64,000 nucleotides of DNA from Paenibacillus larvae subsp. larvae (GCF_002003265.1 NZ_CP019687.1:496001-560000), one strand, 5' to 3'; shown: positions 43,628-53,164, numbered from the stretch's first letter. Numbers and translations are program-made. Notes: generated by a model not told the origin, from the sequence alone.

Positions 43628-44041
43628 TTATAGCTCCTGCTTAACCCATTTAACTTCCAATGGTAGTAGATTCACTATATCCTCTAAAACCGATAACGGA
43701 ATATCTACATTCTCCGGAAATTTACTTAGGCTGGTATCTTTATCTACAACTTTATTAGCTGCATCAAGATGTAGTGCAAGTTCATACCTCCCATCAAACC
43801 ATATTTCCGCCTCAATTTTCCCAGTAGGCTCCTGTTCACGTACTATCCCCTTTGATATAATATTGAGAGAGAAGAGCAGGCCCTTGTATTTCATCTCACC
43901 CCCCTTGTGGGGGAGACCCGTCGTTAGCGGGTCAATGTAATGATAAAGGGTAATGATGTAATTAGTCAGTGTGAGGATGGCAGTCATCAACAAGATTAAT
44001 TCTTTATCATTTCCCCTGCTCTTCTTTCTCTTTTTTTGCAC
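43628..44041 (-). CDS. hypothetical membrane-anchored protein
   Basis: 137 residues from GTG 44041 with AAGGAGGTGAT eight bases upstream. Basic N-terminus (MQKKRKKSRGNDKE), one hydrophobic helix (LILLMTAILTLTNYIITLYHY), then a soluble domain (KIEAEIWFDGRYELALHLDA, LPLEVKWVKQEL). The N-terminal part resembles small holin-like toxins; the rest is not recognised. It faces an HTH gene on the other strand. Confidence 0.6.
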   Translation of the reverse strand: MQKKRKKSRGNDKELILLMTAILTLTNYIITLYHYIDPLTTGLPHKGGEMKYKGLLFSLNIISKGIVREQEPTGKIEAEIWFDGRYELALHLDAANKVVDKDTSLSKFPENVDIPLSVLEDIVNLLPLEVKWVKQEL

Positions 44042-44105
44042 TTGTTTATCACCTCCTTATAATTCTTTATACGATATCATATAATTGGCTTGGAGGTGTT
44101 TTTTT

Positions 44106-44303
44106 GTGATTGTCACGCCCAAACTTAATCAAATTTTAAAAGATAGGGGATTGACCCAAATGCAACTGTCTCAGATGACAGGAGTGCCCCAAGGATCAAT
44201 TTCCCGTTTTGATAAGAATAGCCGGCATGAAGACGCTCATTTATTTGCCATTGCACGAGCATTAGGAATAACAATAGAAGAGCTTTTTAATGTAGAGGAG
44301 TAA
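44106..44303 (+). CDS. XRE-family HTH regulator
   Basis: 65 residues, nearly all HTH_3: LNQILKDRGLTQMQLSQMTG, PQGSISRFDKNSRHED, ARALGITIEELF. GTG 44106 has GGAGGTG at 44093-44099. Last gene inside the prophage interval, divergent from the membrane protein gene, which it may control (inference). Confidence 0.82.
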   Translation: MIVTPKLNQILKDRGLTQMQLSQMTGVPQGSISRFDKNSRHEDAHLFAIARALGITIEELFNVEE

Positions 44304-44342
44304 CCTACTAATGAAACAAATGGCAGGTTATTTTTGTGCAAA

Positions 44343-44396
44343 ATAAAAAGCCCCGAAGGGCTTATTTATAAAATGTACCCTATAGAGTACATTTTA
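44343..44396 (+). terminator. terminator and adjacent perfect dyad
   Basis: AAGCCC/GGGCTT hairpin (44348-44363), then a perfect inverted repeat TAAAATGTAC-N8-GTACATTTTA (44369-44396). The second could be an operator or another terminator. Confidence 0.6.
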
Positions 44397-44520
44397 TTGA
44401 GTCCTGTTTCTTCTTATTATATTATTCTTTTGTGTTTGATGAGGTATATAATTGTGCATTTGGTCTACAAACGGTCTACAACAGGCTTTTTTATTGTCGA
44501 TATAAAAGCTGTAATAGATG

Positions 44521-44604
44521 AAATAAGCGTTGATAATAAAGGATTTTCAGATAAAATAAACGGGTGCCCCTTTTACAGGACACCCTCATGGGAGAGGAGA
44601 AACC
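44521..44604. repeat. attR, 84-bp direct repeat
   Basis: Second copy of the repeat at 31459-31542, 13,062 bp away. Host sequence resumes at 44605; 44605-44852 is the rsmD upstream region with no gene. Confidence 0.85.
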
Positions 44605-44852
44605 GGACGAAGAGCTTATGGGGAAACGTAAGTCTTCTCCGCGGTTGTCTACGACATTTTTTGATGTCGATACTATAAGGATGTCCGTTCAATGGGTAAA
44701 TATACGTAGCAAATGATTTTTTTGTGAATTCATTTTAGATCGTGGTATGATAACAAGGATAAGCATTGTACATTATTCCGGTTGAGAGGTTTGATGGATA
44801 TGTGCATACAATGCCGGATTCAAGTATGGATAAATTTAGGTGAGGAAGACAG

Positions 44853-45410
44853 ATGAGAGTAATATCAGGAAGTGCAAAAGGACGGCCCCTCAAGGCGGTT
44901 CCGGGCATGAATACACGCCCTACGACTGATAAAGTCAAAGAAGCTATTTTCAGTATGATCGGCCCTTATTTTGACGGAGGTTCGGTGCTGGATCTGTTCG
45001 CCGGAACCGGCGGGCTTGGTATCGAAGCGTTGAGCCGGGGAATGGAAAAAGGTATTTTTGTGGATATTGAGAAGAAAAGCTTGGACACAATCCGTCACAA
45101 TTTGGAGGCGGCAAAACTGAGCGACCGGGCTGAAGTATACCGCAATGATGCCAAAAGAGCACTGAAGATTCTGGCCAAACGGAATCAGCAGTTCAATCTG
45201 GTTTTCCTGGACCCGCCTTACCGGATGAAGATGATTCGGGAACTAATCGGTCAGATGGAAGAGGATCAGCTGCTCTGCCTTGAATCTACTATTGTCGTGG
45301 AGCACGATGCTTCAGACAAACAAGAGGAACAGATAGGGCGTTTTTGCCTGGTGAAACGGGCAGATTATGGAGAAACAGCTGTTTCCATCTATAAAGTCAA
45401 TGCTGTGTAA
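44853..45410 (+). CDS. rsmD: 16S rRNA (guanine966-N2)-methyltransferase
   Basis: 185 residues, Rossmann methyltransferase: [21 protein letters not shown] loop [14 protein letters not shown] (48-61), catalytic DPPY at 120-123. Methylates G966 of 16S rRNA during 30S assembly. GTGAGGAAG precedes the ATG. Followed by coaD, the standard Firmicute pair. Confidence 0.95.
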   Translation: MRVISGSAKGRPLKAVPGMNTRPTTDKVKEAIFSMIGPYFDGGSVLDLFAGTGGLGIEALSRGMEKGIFVDIEKKSLDTIRHNLEAAKLSDRAEVYRNDAKRALKILAKRNQQFNLVFLDPPYRMKMIRELIGQMEEDQLLCLESTIVVEHDASDKQEEQIGRFCLVKRADYGETAVSIYKVNAV

Positions 45411-45427
45411 AAGGAGCTGAGCTAAAC

Positions 45428-45937
45428 ATGAATCCATTAAAAACAGATCTGAAGGTGGCTGTCTATCCCGGAAGTTTTGATCCGGTTACATTCGGGCATC
45501 TTGATATCATTCAACGGGCAGCCCTTGTTTTTGATAAATTAATTGTAGCCGTTTTGAATAATTCGTCGAAAAATCCGTTATTTACTGTAGAAGAACGAAT
45601 TCAATTGCTGCAGGAAGCGACCGGACATATTCCGAATGTGGAAGTAGACGGATTCCGTGACCTTTTAGTTAATTATTTGGAACAAAAACAGGTGAATATT
45701 GTGGTTCGTGGCCTAAGGGCTGTCTCTGACTTCGAATATGAACTGCAGTTGGCCACTACCAACAACAAGCTAAACCCGAAAGTAGAGACTTTTTTTATGA
45801 CGGCCTCCCCGCAGTACTCTTTTCTGAGCTCGAGTGTAGTTAAGGAAGTGGCCAGATTCCACGGTCCTGTAACCGGGCTTGTGCCAGAGGTTGTAGAGAA
45901 TGCACTTGTTCAAAAATATACAAATACCCGGGTATGA
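45428..45937 (+). CDS. coaD: phosphopantetheine adenylyltransferase
   Basis: 169 residues: nucleotidyltransferase start [15 protein letters not shown] with the TxGH motif at 21-24, [18 protein letters not shown], and the C-terminal [11 protein letters not shown] in place of ISSTxVR. Makes dephospho-CoA from 4'-phosphopantetheine and ATP, the penultimate CoA step. AAAGGAG before the ATG. Confidence 0.96.
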   Translation: MNPLKTDLKVAVYPGSFDPVTFGHLDIIQRAALVFDKLIVAVLNNSSKNPLFTVEERIQLLQEATGHIPNVEVDGFRDLLVNYLEQKQVNIVVRGLRAVSDFEYELQLATTNNKLNPKVETFFMTASPQYSFLSSSVVKEVARFHGPVTGLVPEVVENALVQKYTNTRV

Positions 45938-45947
45938 GGAACAGCCT

Positions 45948-47297
45948 TTACGAAACGGAATATTTCCTTTTCATGAGTAAAGCGGAAATCATTATGGCTA
46001 GAGCGAGCAGGACAGTCAGCAAGATTCCCTCATACATAATCGTTTCAAACAGTGGAATTGATTGTACAAGCCATGCCGAAGAGGCTCCGGCAAAGGGACT
46101 GTTTTCCTGAAGGAAGCTGGGCTGGTCCGCATTCCAAAGCTGCCCGGCCGGTTCCCAGCAGACCAGGGTCAAGACAATGGATAAGAGGGCGTGCACAGTC
46201 CGCGATACAAGAAAGGGCAGATACCGCAGATCTGTTTCGTAAATCAGGCTCTTAACTTGAGCGTGAGAAGCAAACCCCCCAAATCCGAGAAGGCCGGCAA
46301 GAGCCGCTGCCTGACTGACAGTCAGATGAGAAGCGGTTCCACTGAACCCGAAGGCGCCAAGATGGACCTCTAGTAATCCGGTTATGACAGAATGGATGCT
46401 ATCACTGTCCAGCCATTCTTTGACGGCGGGGAGGGCAGATATGTACTCGAAAATGGACAAAACCCCGGTCAGATTAAGAACATGAAGAAGTACAGAAAAA
46501 ATCATAATGTACCCTCCAATTATCATGACGGTTTGAACGGCATTCGTAACCGAATCTCCCAGCAGTTTGCCAAAGGTTCTTCCATCCCGGAGGTGAACCT
46601 GCTGCATGGTTAATAGTGCACGCTTAAAGAGGAAACCGGAAATAGGTAACGGTACAGAAAGGGAATTTTCCAGGGCGGGGTCTTGCTCTTTTTCACCTTG
46701 TGGATGTTCATGTCCCCTTTTATTTATAGGAGCAAGATTTCTTGTTCCGGGCCGTGCAAACCTTCCCTTCTTGACTCCGGGCAGTAAAATGCCCGTACAC
46801 AATGCTGCCAGATAATGAATGGCAAGCAGAATCAGCCCCAGCCTGGCGTTATGTAGGAAACCTGCCCCAATGATGGTGATGATCAAAAGAGGGCTGCCAA
46901 GATGGGAAAGACAGAGCAGCTTTTCCCCTTCTTTGCGGGAGATCAATCTTTTTCTGCGCAAATCAGCCGTAACTGCGGCACCGGCGGGAAAACCTGCTAC
47001 AGTTCCTGCGGCTAAAGCCCAGCCTCCCGTACCCGGCAGACGGAAGAGAATTCTCATCAAGGGTTCCAGCAAAATGCCCAGTGCGTGGACTACACCTAGC
47101 CCTGACAATATTTCAGATAAAATAATAAAAGGGATCAAGGCGGGAAATACGAATTTCCACCAGACAGACAACCCTTTCATAGAAGCATCAAAAGCTTCTT
47201 CGGGAAACAATATGATACTGATGACGAGAATCCCAACCAGTAAACCGAGCAGAATTGTCCTGTAAGGGCTGGAGGAAGCGAAGGACTTTTGCGGCAT
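45948..47297 (-). CDS. ylbJ: sporulation integral membrane protein YlbJ
   Basis: 449 residues with about eight to ten membrane helices and the nucleoside-transporter-like gate motif (WWKFVFPALIPFIILSEILS, GTVAGFPAGAAVTADLRR, CLSHLGSPLLI, AALAGLLGFGGFASHAQVKS). YlbJ is a forespore/mother-cell protein required for spore cortex formation in Bacillus. ATG 47297 has GAGGTGAT; a longer frame to 47351 does not. Convergent with coaD (10 bases apart) and divergent from ylbL. Confidence 0.9.
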   Translation of the reverse strand: MPQKSFASSSPYRTILLGLLVGILVISIILFPEEAFDASMKGLSVWWKFVFPALIPFIILSEILSGLGVVHALGILLEPLMRILFRLPGTGGWALAAGTVAGFPAGAAVTADLRRKRLISRKEGEKLLCLSHLGSPLLIITIIGAGFLHNARLGLILLAIHYLAALCTGILLPGVKKGRFARPGTRNLAPINKRGHEHPQGEKEQDPALENSLSVPLPISGFLFKRALLTMQQVHLRDGRTFGKLLGDSVTNAVQTVMIIGGYIMIFSVLLHVLNLTGVLSIFEYISALPAVKEWLDSDSIHSVITGLLEVHLGAFGFSGTASHLTVSQAAALAGLLGFGGFASHAQVKSLIYETDLRYLPFLVSRTVHALLSIVLTLVCWEPAGQLWNADQPSFLQENSPFAGASSAWLVQSIPLFETIMYEGILLTVLLALAIMISALLMKRKYSVS

Positions 47298-47436
47298 ATA
47301 ATCACCTCGTTTATCGGGAATGCGTATACGGGCTCGATACATATTACGCATACGATTTTACGTTTAGACCAAGCCCTACGAACATACACTAGTTCATATC
47401 GGCTTGTCTTATGTGCGAGCAGGAAGGAGAGAGACT

Positions 47437-48555
47437 ATGAACAGGAAAGAAGATAAACGGGGATTGCTCAAAAAAAGGAGAATGAGTATACAGAGGAAAT
47501 TTATTGTCACTCTCGTATTGATTTTCCTTTTCCTTTACGGGATTTTTAACATTCCGCTTCCCTACTATATTTATATGCCGGGATCGGCAGAGCGGATTAA
47601 ACCGATGATGGAAGTGAATAAAGGGTATCCGGAAGAAAAAGGGGCTTTTTACTTGACAACCGTACTGATGAGCAATACTAATGTGGTGAATTATGTACTT
47701 GCCCTTTTAGATCCGAATAAGGAATTACAAACCAAGAAAAGTGTTCTGCGGGGGCAAAGCCAGGCGGAATACTCCCAGCGCCAGGTCACGGTGATGCAGG
47801 CTTCACAGAGTAATGCCATGGCTGCTGCTTACAAAAAAGCCGGGGTCCCTTTCCACATTGAAAGCCAGGCAGTATTGGTCCAGCAGTTGACTCCCGGCTT
47901 GCCGGCAGAGAAGAAGCTAAAAATCGGGGATTCCATCATGAGAGTAAATGACAAGCCTGTTAAAAGCACCGCAGAGCTCAAAGATGCTTTGAAGGATAAA
48001 AAAGCAGGGGATACGGTTAAAATTACGTACAAACGAGAAGTTGGACAAGAACCTCAAACCATTGACGTACAATTGGGCGAACTTCCTGCTAATCCAGACA
48101 CAGGTGAGAAGAAAGCGGGACTTGGAGTTTTGCTTGTGGACCTTCAGGCTGTCAAGTCGGATGAGGAAGACAAGCAGATTAAAATGCATGTAAGTGATAT
48201 TGGCGGACCTTCCGCTGGCTTAATGTTTTCTTTGGAAATGTATAATCAGCTTGTGCCGGAGGACATTACAAAAGGGTACAGAATCGCTGGAACCGGAGAA
48301 ATAGACCCGGAAGGCCATGTTGGGGTCATCGGCGGTATCCAGCATAAAATTGTGGCTGCGGATGAAGTAGGGGCGGAAATTTTCTTTGCACCTAAGGATT
48401 ATATTGCGGAAGACGGTACGAAGGTTCCAAACTATACGGTTGCCGTACAAAAAGCTAAAGAAATTGGAACCAAGATGAAGATAGTGGAAGTAGCTACGAT
48501 AGATGATGCGCTTCAATATTTAGCTTCTCTGCCCCCTAAAGAGGAGCAGAAATAG
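47437..48555 (+). CDS. ylbL: PDZ and Lon-protease domain membrane protein YlbL (SepM-like)
   Basis: 372 residues: TM helix about 31-50, PDZ about 145-215, C-terminal Lon-type serine protease with Ser259 (DIGGPSAGLMFSLEM) and Lys304 (GGIQHKIVAADEV). Extracytoplasmic protease; relatives process peptide pheromones or act with CtpA-like proteases in the DNA damage response of B. subtilis. ATG 47437 follows GAAGGAGAG. Confidence 0.92.
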   Translation: MNRKEDKRGLLKKRRMSIQRKFIVTLVLIFLFLYGIFNIPLPYYIYMPGSAERIKPMMEVNKGYPEEKGAFYLTTVLMSNTNVVNYVLALLDPNKELQTKKSVLRGQSQAEYSQRQVTVMQASQSNAMAAAYKKAGVPFHIESQAVLVQQLTPGLPAEKKLKIGDSIMRVNDKPVKSTAELKDALKDKKAGDTVKITYKREVGQEPQTIDVQLGELPANPDTGEKKAGLGVLLVDLQAVKSDEEDKQIKMHVSDIGGPSAGLMFSLEMYNQLVPEDITKGYRIAGTGEIDPEGHVGVIGGIQHKIVAADEVGAEIFFAPKDYIAEDGTKVPNYTVAVQKAKEIGTKMKIVEVATIDDALQYLASLPPKEEQK

Positions 48556-48642
48556 AAATGAGCATGGATGAACACTCCGGGATGAATTGTTGACAAAAGT
48601 CGATCTTAATAGCTATAATAAACTTTGTTTGAGGTGATCATC

Positions 48643-49154
48643 ATGCAGATTAATTTACGAGATTTGGCTGCAAAAGGACAACCGGTCCAGTTGCACGAAG
48701 AGATAGATATTTCTTCTTTGGTGAAAAATCGTAAAGATATTCTTCACTATGGAACGGCGGTTGCCGATCTGAAAGTAATCTGTACGGTAGGAACTGCAGA
48801 GGTCAGCGGCAGTATCAAACTGGAGCTGGAATGCAGTTGCTCCCGTTGCTTAACACCGGTCAAAGAAACAATGGACATTCCTTTCGGGAATGTTTTGCCG
48901 AGAAGACAGGTGGTTTAGAACAGCAAGATCAAGAGAAATATGACATTCATCCGGCAGGAGAGGACTATATCGATCTGTCTCCTTATATATTGGAGAATGT
49001 AATGGTATCTCTGCCATATGCTCCTCTTTGCAAAGAGGCGTGTAAGGGGCTATGCCCGAATTGCGGCACCAACCTGAACCATCAACAATGCGGCTGTGAG
49101 ACGGCCAAGATAGACCCCCGTCTTGCAGGGCTGGCTGACTTTTTTGAAAAATAA
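48643..49154 (+). pseudogene. ylbN: DUF177/YceD protein (YlbN), interrupted by a one-base frameshift
   Basis: Frame 1: MQINLRDLAAKGQPVQLHEE to CSCSRCLTPVKETMDIPF. Frame 2: RECFAEKTGGLEQQDQEKYD, ILENVMVSLPYAPLC, CKGLCPNCGTNLN, DPRLAGLADFF, the full YceD/DUF177 pattern with its Cys cluster. The break is at three T (48882-48884); four would restore 170 residues. YceD is linked to 23S rRNA/ribosome assembly and is always next to rpmF. A core gene, so sequence error is likely. GAGGTGATCATC before ATG 48643. Confidence 0.92.
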
Positions 49155-49272
49155 GAAGAAATAAGCGTTCTTATTTTATTCTTATCTTTCGACAGGAAAC
49201 GCGGAGCCGGTGAGCGAAGCTGTTACCTATCCAAACATAAGCAAACATTACATCTGCTAAGGAGGTGGGATC

Positions 49273-49446
49273 ATGGCAGTACCTCAAAGAAGAACATCCA
49301 AAACTCGTCGCGACAAGCGCCGTACTCACTTTAAACTGGAAGTACCGGGCATGGTAAAATGCGAGCAATGCGGTGAGCTGAAAAAAGCTCATCACGTTTG
49401 CAAAACTTGCGGCACTTACAAAGGAAGAGAAATCGTTCAAGCTTAA
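49273..49446 (+). CDS. rpmF: 50S ribosomal protein L32
   Basis: 57 residues, [20 protein letters not shown], with the zinc ribbon CEQCGE...CKTCG (zinc-containing form). AAGGAGGTGGGATC before the ATG. Co-transcribed with ylbN in Firmicutes. Confidence 0.96.
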   Translation: MAVPQRRTSKTRRDKRRTHFKLEVPGMVKCEQCGELKKAHHVCKTCGTYKGREIVQA

Positions 49447-49532
49447 TAGTACCAGAAGGTAGTACTTCATCTTTGGAGGTGAGGTGCTATTTTTTTTCTT
49501 TCCTTTTTGCTCTAAATTATATATACTACATT

Positions 49533-49549
49533 TTAGTATCAGGTAATAA
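49533..49549. promoter_or_regulatory. FapR box
   Basis: TTAGTATCAGGTAATAA; its reverse complement TTATTACCTGATACTAA differs by one base from the core of the FapR consensus TTAGTACCTGATACTAA. About 70 bases before fapR: autoregulation and control of the operon by malonyl-CoA. Confidence 0.8.
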
Positions 49550-49621
49550 GACGAGCTATAGAAACGAGCATTTTACATCATGATGTTAAATGCTTACGTA
49601 GCTACTACATAGGATAAGGTG

Positions 49622-50212
49622 GTGCTCTTCATCGAACGCCTTCCGAAACGACAACGGCAGCAGCAGTTACTGAAGGCCATTGAAAATAATCCTTTTATGA
49701 CTGATGAGGAACTGATGAAGCTGTTTCGGGTCAGCATACAAACCGTCCGGCTGGATCGGCTGGAACTGGGGATCCCGGAACTGCGCGAGCGCATCAAAAC
49801 GATGGCGGAAAAAACGTATGATCAGGTAAAATCCCTGCCGCTTGACGAAGTCATCGGGGAAATCATTGACCTTCAACTGGACCATAGCGGTATTTCTATA
49901 TTTGAAATCAAGGAAGAACATGTATTTTCCCGGACCAAAATTGCAAGGGGTCATCATATTTTTGCCCAAGCTAATTCCTTGGCCGTTGCGGTCATAGACG
50001 ATCAGATTGCTTTGACGGCATCAGCCGAGATTAAGTATAAACGATCGGTCAAGCTGGGGGAAAAGTGTATAGCCAAAGCTTATGTAAAATCGATTTCTAA
50101 GGGGAAAGCAAACGTACAGGTGTACACTTATATTGGAGAGGAAATTGTATTTGAAGGGCGGTTCCTTATTTTCCATTCCATGAAAGAACGCCGTACAGAA
50201 GGAGGAAACTAA
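49622..50212 (+). CDS. fapR: malonyl-CoA-responsive fatty acid biosynthesis repressor
   Basis: 196 residues: N-terminal HTH ([40 protein letters not shown]), linker helix, and a C-terminal hot-dog domain that binds malonyl-CoA ([20 protein letters not shown]). Malonyl-CoA releases it from DNA. The start is ambiguous: GTG 49619/49622 overlaps AAGGTGG, while family members start at the position of ATC 49631 (IERLPKR), which would be properly spaced. Confidence 0.93.
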   Translation: MLFIERLPKRQRQQQLLKAIENNPFMTDEELMKLFRVSIQTVRLDRLELGIPELRERIKTMAEKTYDQVKSLPLDEVIGEIIDLQLDHSGISIFEIKEEHVFSRTKIARGHHIFAQANSLAVAVIDDQIALTASAEIKYKRSVKLGEKCIAKAYVKSISKGKANVQVYTYIGEEIVFEGRFLIFHSMKERRTEGGN

Positions 50213-50213
50213 T

Positions 50214-51200
50214 TTGCGTATCGTCATAGATGCCATGGGCGGAGATCAGGCTCCTGAGGTTGCCGTTGAGGGAGCGCTGGATGCGGCGAGTGAATGGCCG
50301 GATGTGGACATCATTCTCGTAGGGGATCAGGACCGCATTGAACCGCTTCTGACAAAACGGCCGTCCAACCTTTCGGTTAAGCATGCTTCGGAAGTAATCG
50401 CCGCAGATGACGAACCTGTACGGGCTGTTCGTCGGAAAAAGGATGCCTCCATGGTTGTAGCAGGCAGACTTGTCAAGGAGAAACAGGCGGAAGCCATGAT
50501 ATCTGCCGGCAATACAGGGGCACTGATGACGACCGGACTGCTTGTCATAGGAAGAATTCCCGGCATTGAGCGCCCCGGTTTGGCTCCGATGATTCCGACG
50601 CTGAATGGAAAAGGTGTGCTTGCCCTGGATCTTGGAGCCAACATGGATGCGGAACCTGAACATCTTCTCCAGTATGGCATTATGGGCAGTATATACCGGA
50701 ACAAGGTTCATGGTCTTGAGAAGCCCAGGATAGGTCTTTTGAATGTCGGAACAGAGGCCAAGAAAGGCAATGAATTAACCAAGGCAGCCTATGAATTATT
50801 GGAGCAAGCATCGATTCACTTTGTGGGTAATGTAGAGTCCAGAGAAATTCTTCAGGCTGAATGCGATATCATTGTATGCGATGGCTTTGCCGGCAATATT
50901 ATGCTAAAAACACTGGAAGGAGCCGCCTCGGCAATCTTCTCCATGCTGAAGACGGAATTTACCAAATCTCTGGCAACCAAACTGGCTGCGTCTGTGTTAA
51001 AGCCTGGATTGAAACAGTTTAAAAATAAACTCGATTATACCGAACACGGAGCCGCACCCCTTCTTGGTATCAACGGTCTGGTGCTCAAAAGCCACGGCTC
51101 CTCAGACGCCAAAGCCATCAAAAATGCTGTCCGCCAGGCAAGAACGGCACTTCAGCGTGATTTGGTGGGTGCGATTGTATCGGAAATTAATGGGAAGTGA
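50214..51200 (+). CDS. plsX: phosphate acyltransferase PlsX
   Basis: 328 residues: MRIVIDAMGGDQAPEVAVEG, MISAGNTGALMTTGLLV, ALDLGANMDAEPEHL, CDGFAGNIMLKTLEG. Converts acyl-ACP to acyl-phosphate, the donor for PlsY; also the entry point for acyl-phosphates made by FakA/FakB. TTG start after GGAGGAA, two bases after fapR. Confidence 0.95.
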   Translation: MRIVIDAMGGDQAPEVAVEGALDAASEWPDVDIILVGDQDRIEPLLTKRPSNLSVKHASEVIAADDEPVRAVRRKKDASMVVAGRLVKEKQAEAMISAGNTGALMTTGLLVIGRIPGIERPGLAPMIPTLNGKGVLALDLGANMDAEPEHLLQYGIMGSIYRNKVHGLEKPRIGLLNVGTEAKKGNELTKAAYELLEQASIHFVGNVESREILQAECDIIVCDGFAGNIMLKTLEGAASAIFSMLKTEFTKSLATKLAASVLKPGLKQFKNKLDYTEHGAAPLLGINGLVLKSHGSSDAKAIKNAVRQARTALQRDLVGAIVSEINGK

Positions 51201-51210
51201 GTGGTCAGTT

Positions 51211-52197
51211 ATGAATTTGATACCAGTAGGAGTGCTGGGCAGCGGGAAATATGTTCCTGAGAAAGTGCTTACTAATCAGGATCTAGAACAAATGGTAGAT
51301 ACAAACGACGAATGGATTGTCACCCGAACCGGAATGAGAGAACGGCATATAGCTTCGGAACATGAGGCTACTTCAGATCTGGCTTACGAAGCTGCTAAAA
51401 TTGCTTTGGATCGGGCCGGCATTACAGCCGACCAACTTGACCTGATCCTTGTAGCTACAGTAACACCTGACATGTCGTTCCCTTCAACCTCCTGCCTGCT
51501 GCAGGACCGTCTGGGAGCCCGCAAAGCGGCTGCCTTTGATCTTTCCGCCGCTTGTGCCGGTTTTTTATACGGACTGGCTACGGCCTCCAACTTTATTGCA
51601 AACGGAATGTATCGTTATGCACTCGTGATCGGGGCGGAGACATTATCTAAAATTACCGATTACACAGACAGGAATACCTGCATCCTTTTTGGGGATGGAG
51701 CCGGAGCCGTTGTACTCGGGTCTGTCGAAGAAGGCCGCGGGTTTAAATCATTCGAGCTTGGAGCTGACGGGTCAGGAGCCGAACTGCTGCATTTGAGAGG
51801 GGGAGGCTCGCGTTATCCGTCCTCTCCGGCAACTCTGGAGCAGAAAATGCATTATATCTACATGGCAGGCAGTGAAGTCTTCAAGTTTGCTGTCCGTATT
51901 ATGGGGAATGCAGCCGAAGAGGCTCTGCGTAAAGCGGGAATGACCAAAGAGCAGGTTGGTCTGCTTGTGCCTCATCAGGCCAATGTACGAATTATTCAAT
52001 CCGCTCTTAACCGTTTGAATCTGACGGAAGATAAATGTATGATCAATTTGGATAAGTACGGCAATATGTCTGCCGCCTCTATCCCTGTCGCCTTGGCGGA
52101 AGCCGACGAACAGGGACGTTTGAAGCAAGGGGATACGGTCCTGCTTGTCGGCTTTGGGGGCGGCCTTACCTGGGGCGCTTCGGTGCTTGTTTGGTAA
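51211..52197 (+). CDS. fabH: beta-ketoacyl-ACP synthase III
   Basis: 328 residues with the Cys115-His255-Asn285 triad (FDLSAACAGFLYGL, LLVPHQANVRI, DKYGNMSAAS). Condenses acetyl- or branched acyl-CoA with malonyl-ACP to start each fatty acid. Start ATG 51211 (MNLIPVGVLGSGKYVPE); ribosome binding site weak (GAAGTGAG), overlapping the plsX stop. Confidence 0.95.
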   Translation: MNLIPVGVLGSGKYVPEKVLTNQDLEQMVDTNDEWIVTRTGMRERHIASEHEATSDLAYEAAKIALDRAGITADQLDLILVATVTPDMSFPSTSCLLQDRLGARKAAAFDLSAACAGFLYGLATASNFIANGMYRYALVIGAETLSKITDYTDRNTCILFGDGAGAVVLGSVEEGRGFKSFELGADGSGAELLHLRGGGSRYPSSPATLEQKMHYIYMAGSEVFKFAVRIMGNAAEEALRKAGMTKEQVGLLVPHQANVRIIQSALNRLNLTEDKCMINLDKYGNMSAASIPVALAEADEQGRLKQGDTVLLVGFGGGLTWGASVLVW

Positions 52198-52222
52198 TTG
52201 CAGTTTGGAAAAAGGAGTTTAA

Positions 52223-53164
52223 GTGAACATGGGAAAAATAGCGTTTATCTTTCCGGGCCAGGGTGCTCAATCCGTAGGTATGGCGAGGGATATATATGAC
52301 CATCACGCGGGTGCCAAAGCTCTGCTGGATCAGGCGGACGAAGCTTTAGGTTATTCCCTTACTGATATCATGTTTAACGGACCGGAAGAGAAACTCAAGC
52401 TTACTATTCATACGCAGCCTGCCCTGCTCGCTGCTAGTATCGCCTGCCTGGAAGCCTTCCGCGAAAAAGGCATCAAGCCTGACTTTGTTGCCGGGCACAG
52501 CCTTGGTGAATACAGTGCCCTCGTCGCAGCAGGCGTGCTGCCGTTCGAGGATGCCGTACGCACTGTCCGTGCGCGCGGCGAGTTCATGGACCAGGCGGTG
52601 CCTGCCGGTCTGGGAGCCATGGCAGCGGTGCTGGGTGCTGAGCGTCAATCACTCAGCGAGCTATGCGCCACCATCAGCCGGGACGTTAGCCCGGTGGAAC
52701 TGGCTAACGTCAATTGTCCCGGACAGATTGTCGTGTCCGGGGGCAAAGAAGGCGTTCAGGCCATAGCTGAACGCGCCAAGGCGGAAGCCGGCGCCAAGCG
52801 GGTTATTCCGCTGGAAGTAAGTGGCCCGTTTCATTCTTCACTGATGCAGCCGGCTTCTGAGAAGCTTGAGGGAGTCCTCTCGTCCGTCAAGATGCAGGAG
52901 GCTGCTATTCAGGTCATTGCCAATGTCCACGCGGAACCTGTCCGCAATCCGGATGAAATACGCAAGCTGCTTGTGAAGCAAGTTTATTCTGCAGTTCTAT
53001 GGGAGGATTCCGTCCGTTATCTGATCGGACAAGGGGTCGATACCTTTATTGAGCTGGGGGCTGGCAGCGTGCTTTCCGGACTTGTGAAGAAGACGGACCG
53101 CACGGTAAAAACAATATCGCTCAACAACTTGGAAGCGATCCAAACCTTTGGACAAGAAACTTGA
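52223..53164 (+). CDS. fabD: malonyl-CoA:ACP transacylase
   Basis: 313 residues: FIFPGQGAQSVGMARDIY, nucleophile Ser93 in VAGHSLGEYSALVAAG, catalytic His in VSGPFHSSLM. Loads malonyl onto ACP. GTG 52223 with AAAGGAG upstream. Confidence 0.96.
   Translation: MNMGKIAFIFPGQGAQSVGMARDIYDHHAGAKALLDQADEALGYSLTDIMFNGPEEKLKLTIHTQPALLAASIACLEAFREKGIKPDFVAGHSLGEYSALVAAGVLPFEDAVRTVRARGEFMDQAVPAGLGAMAAVLGAERQSLSELCATISRDVSPVELANVNCPGQIVVSGGKEGVQAIAERAKAEAGAKRVIPLEVSGPFHSSLMQPASEKLEGVLSSVKMQEAAIQVIANVHAEPVRNPDEIRKLLVKQVYSAVLWEDSVRYLIGQGVDTFIELGAGSVLSGLVKKTDRTVKTISLNNLEAIQTFGQET

Larger units (their letters stand above)
31459..44604. mobile_element. prophage remnant (about 13.1 kb) with cargo
   Basis: Bounded by an 84-bp direct repeat (attL 31459-31542, attR 44521-44604). 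Contents left to right: integrase, repressor/Cro switch, early genes, ArpU, HNH, IS3, BhlA, amidase, holin, AA10 monooxygenase, cargo. Head, tail and packaging genes are absent, and several genes are broken, so it cannot form particles on its own. Confidence 0.85.

Noticed and set aside
51064-51210. Upstream extension of FabH inside plsX
   Set aside because: It overlaps plsX in another frame; the family start MNLIPVGVLGSG begins at 51211.
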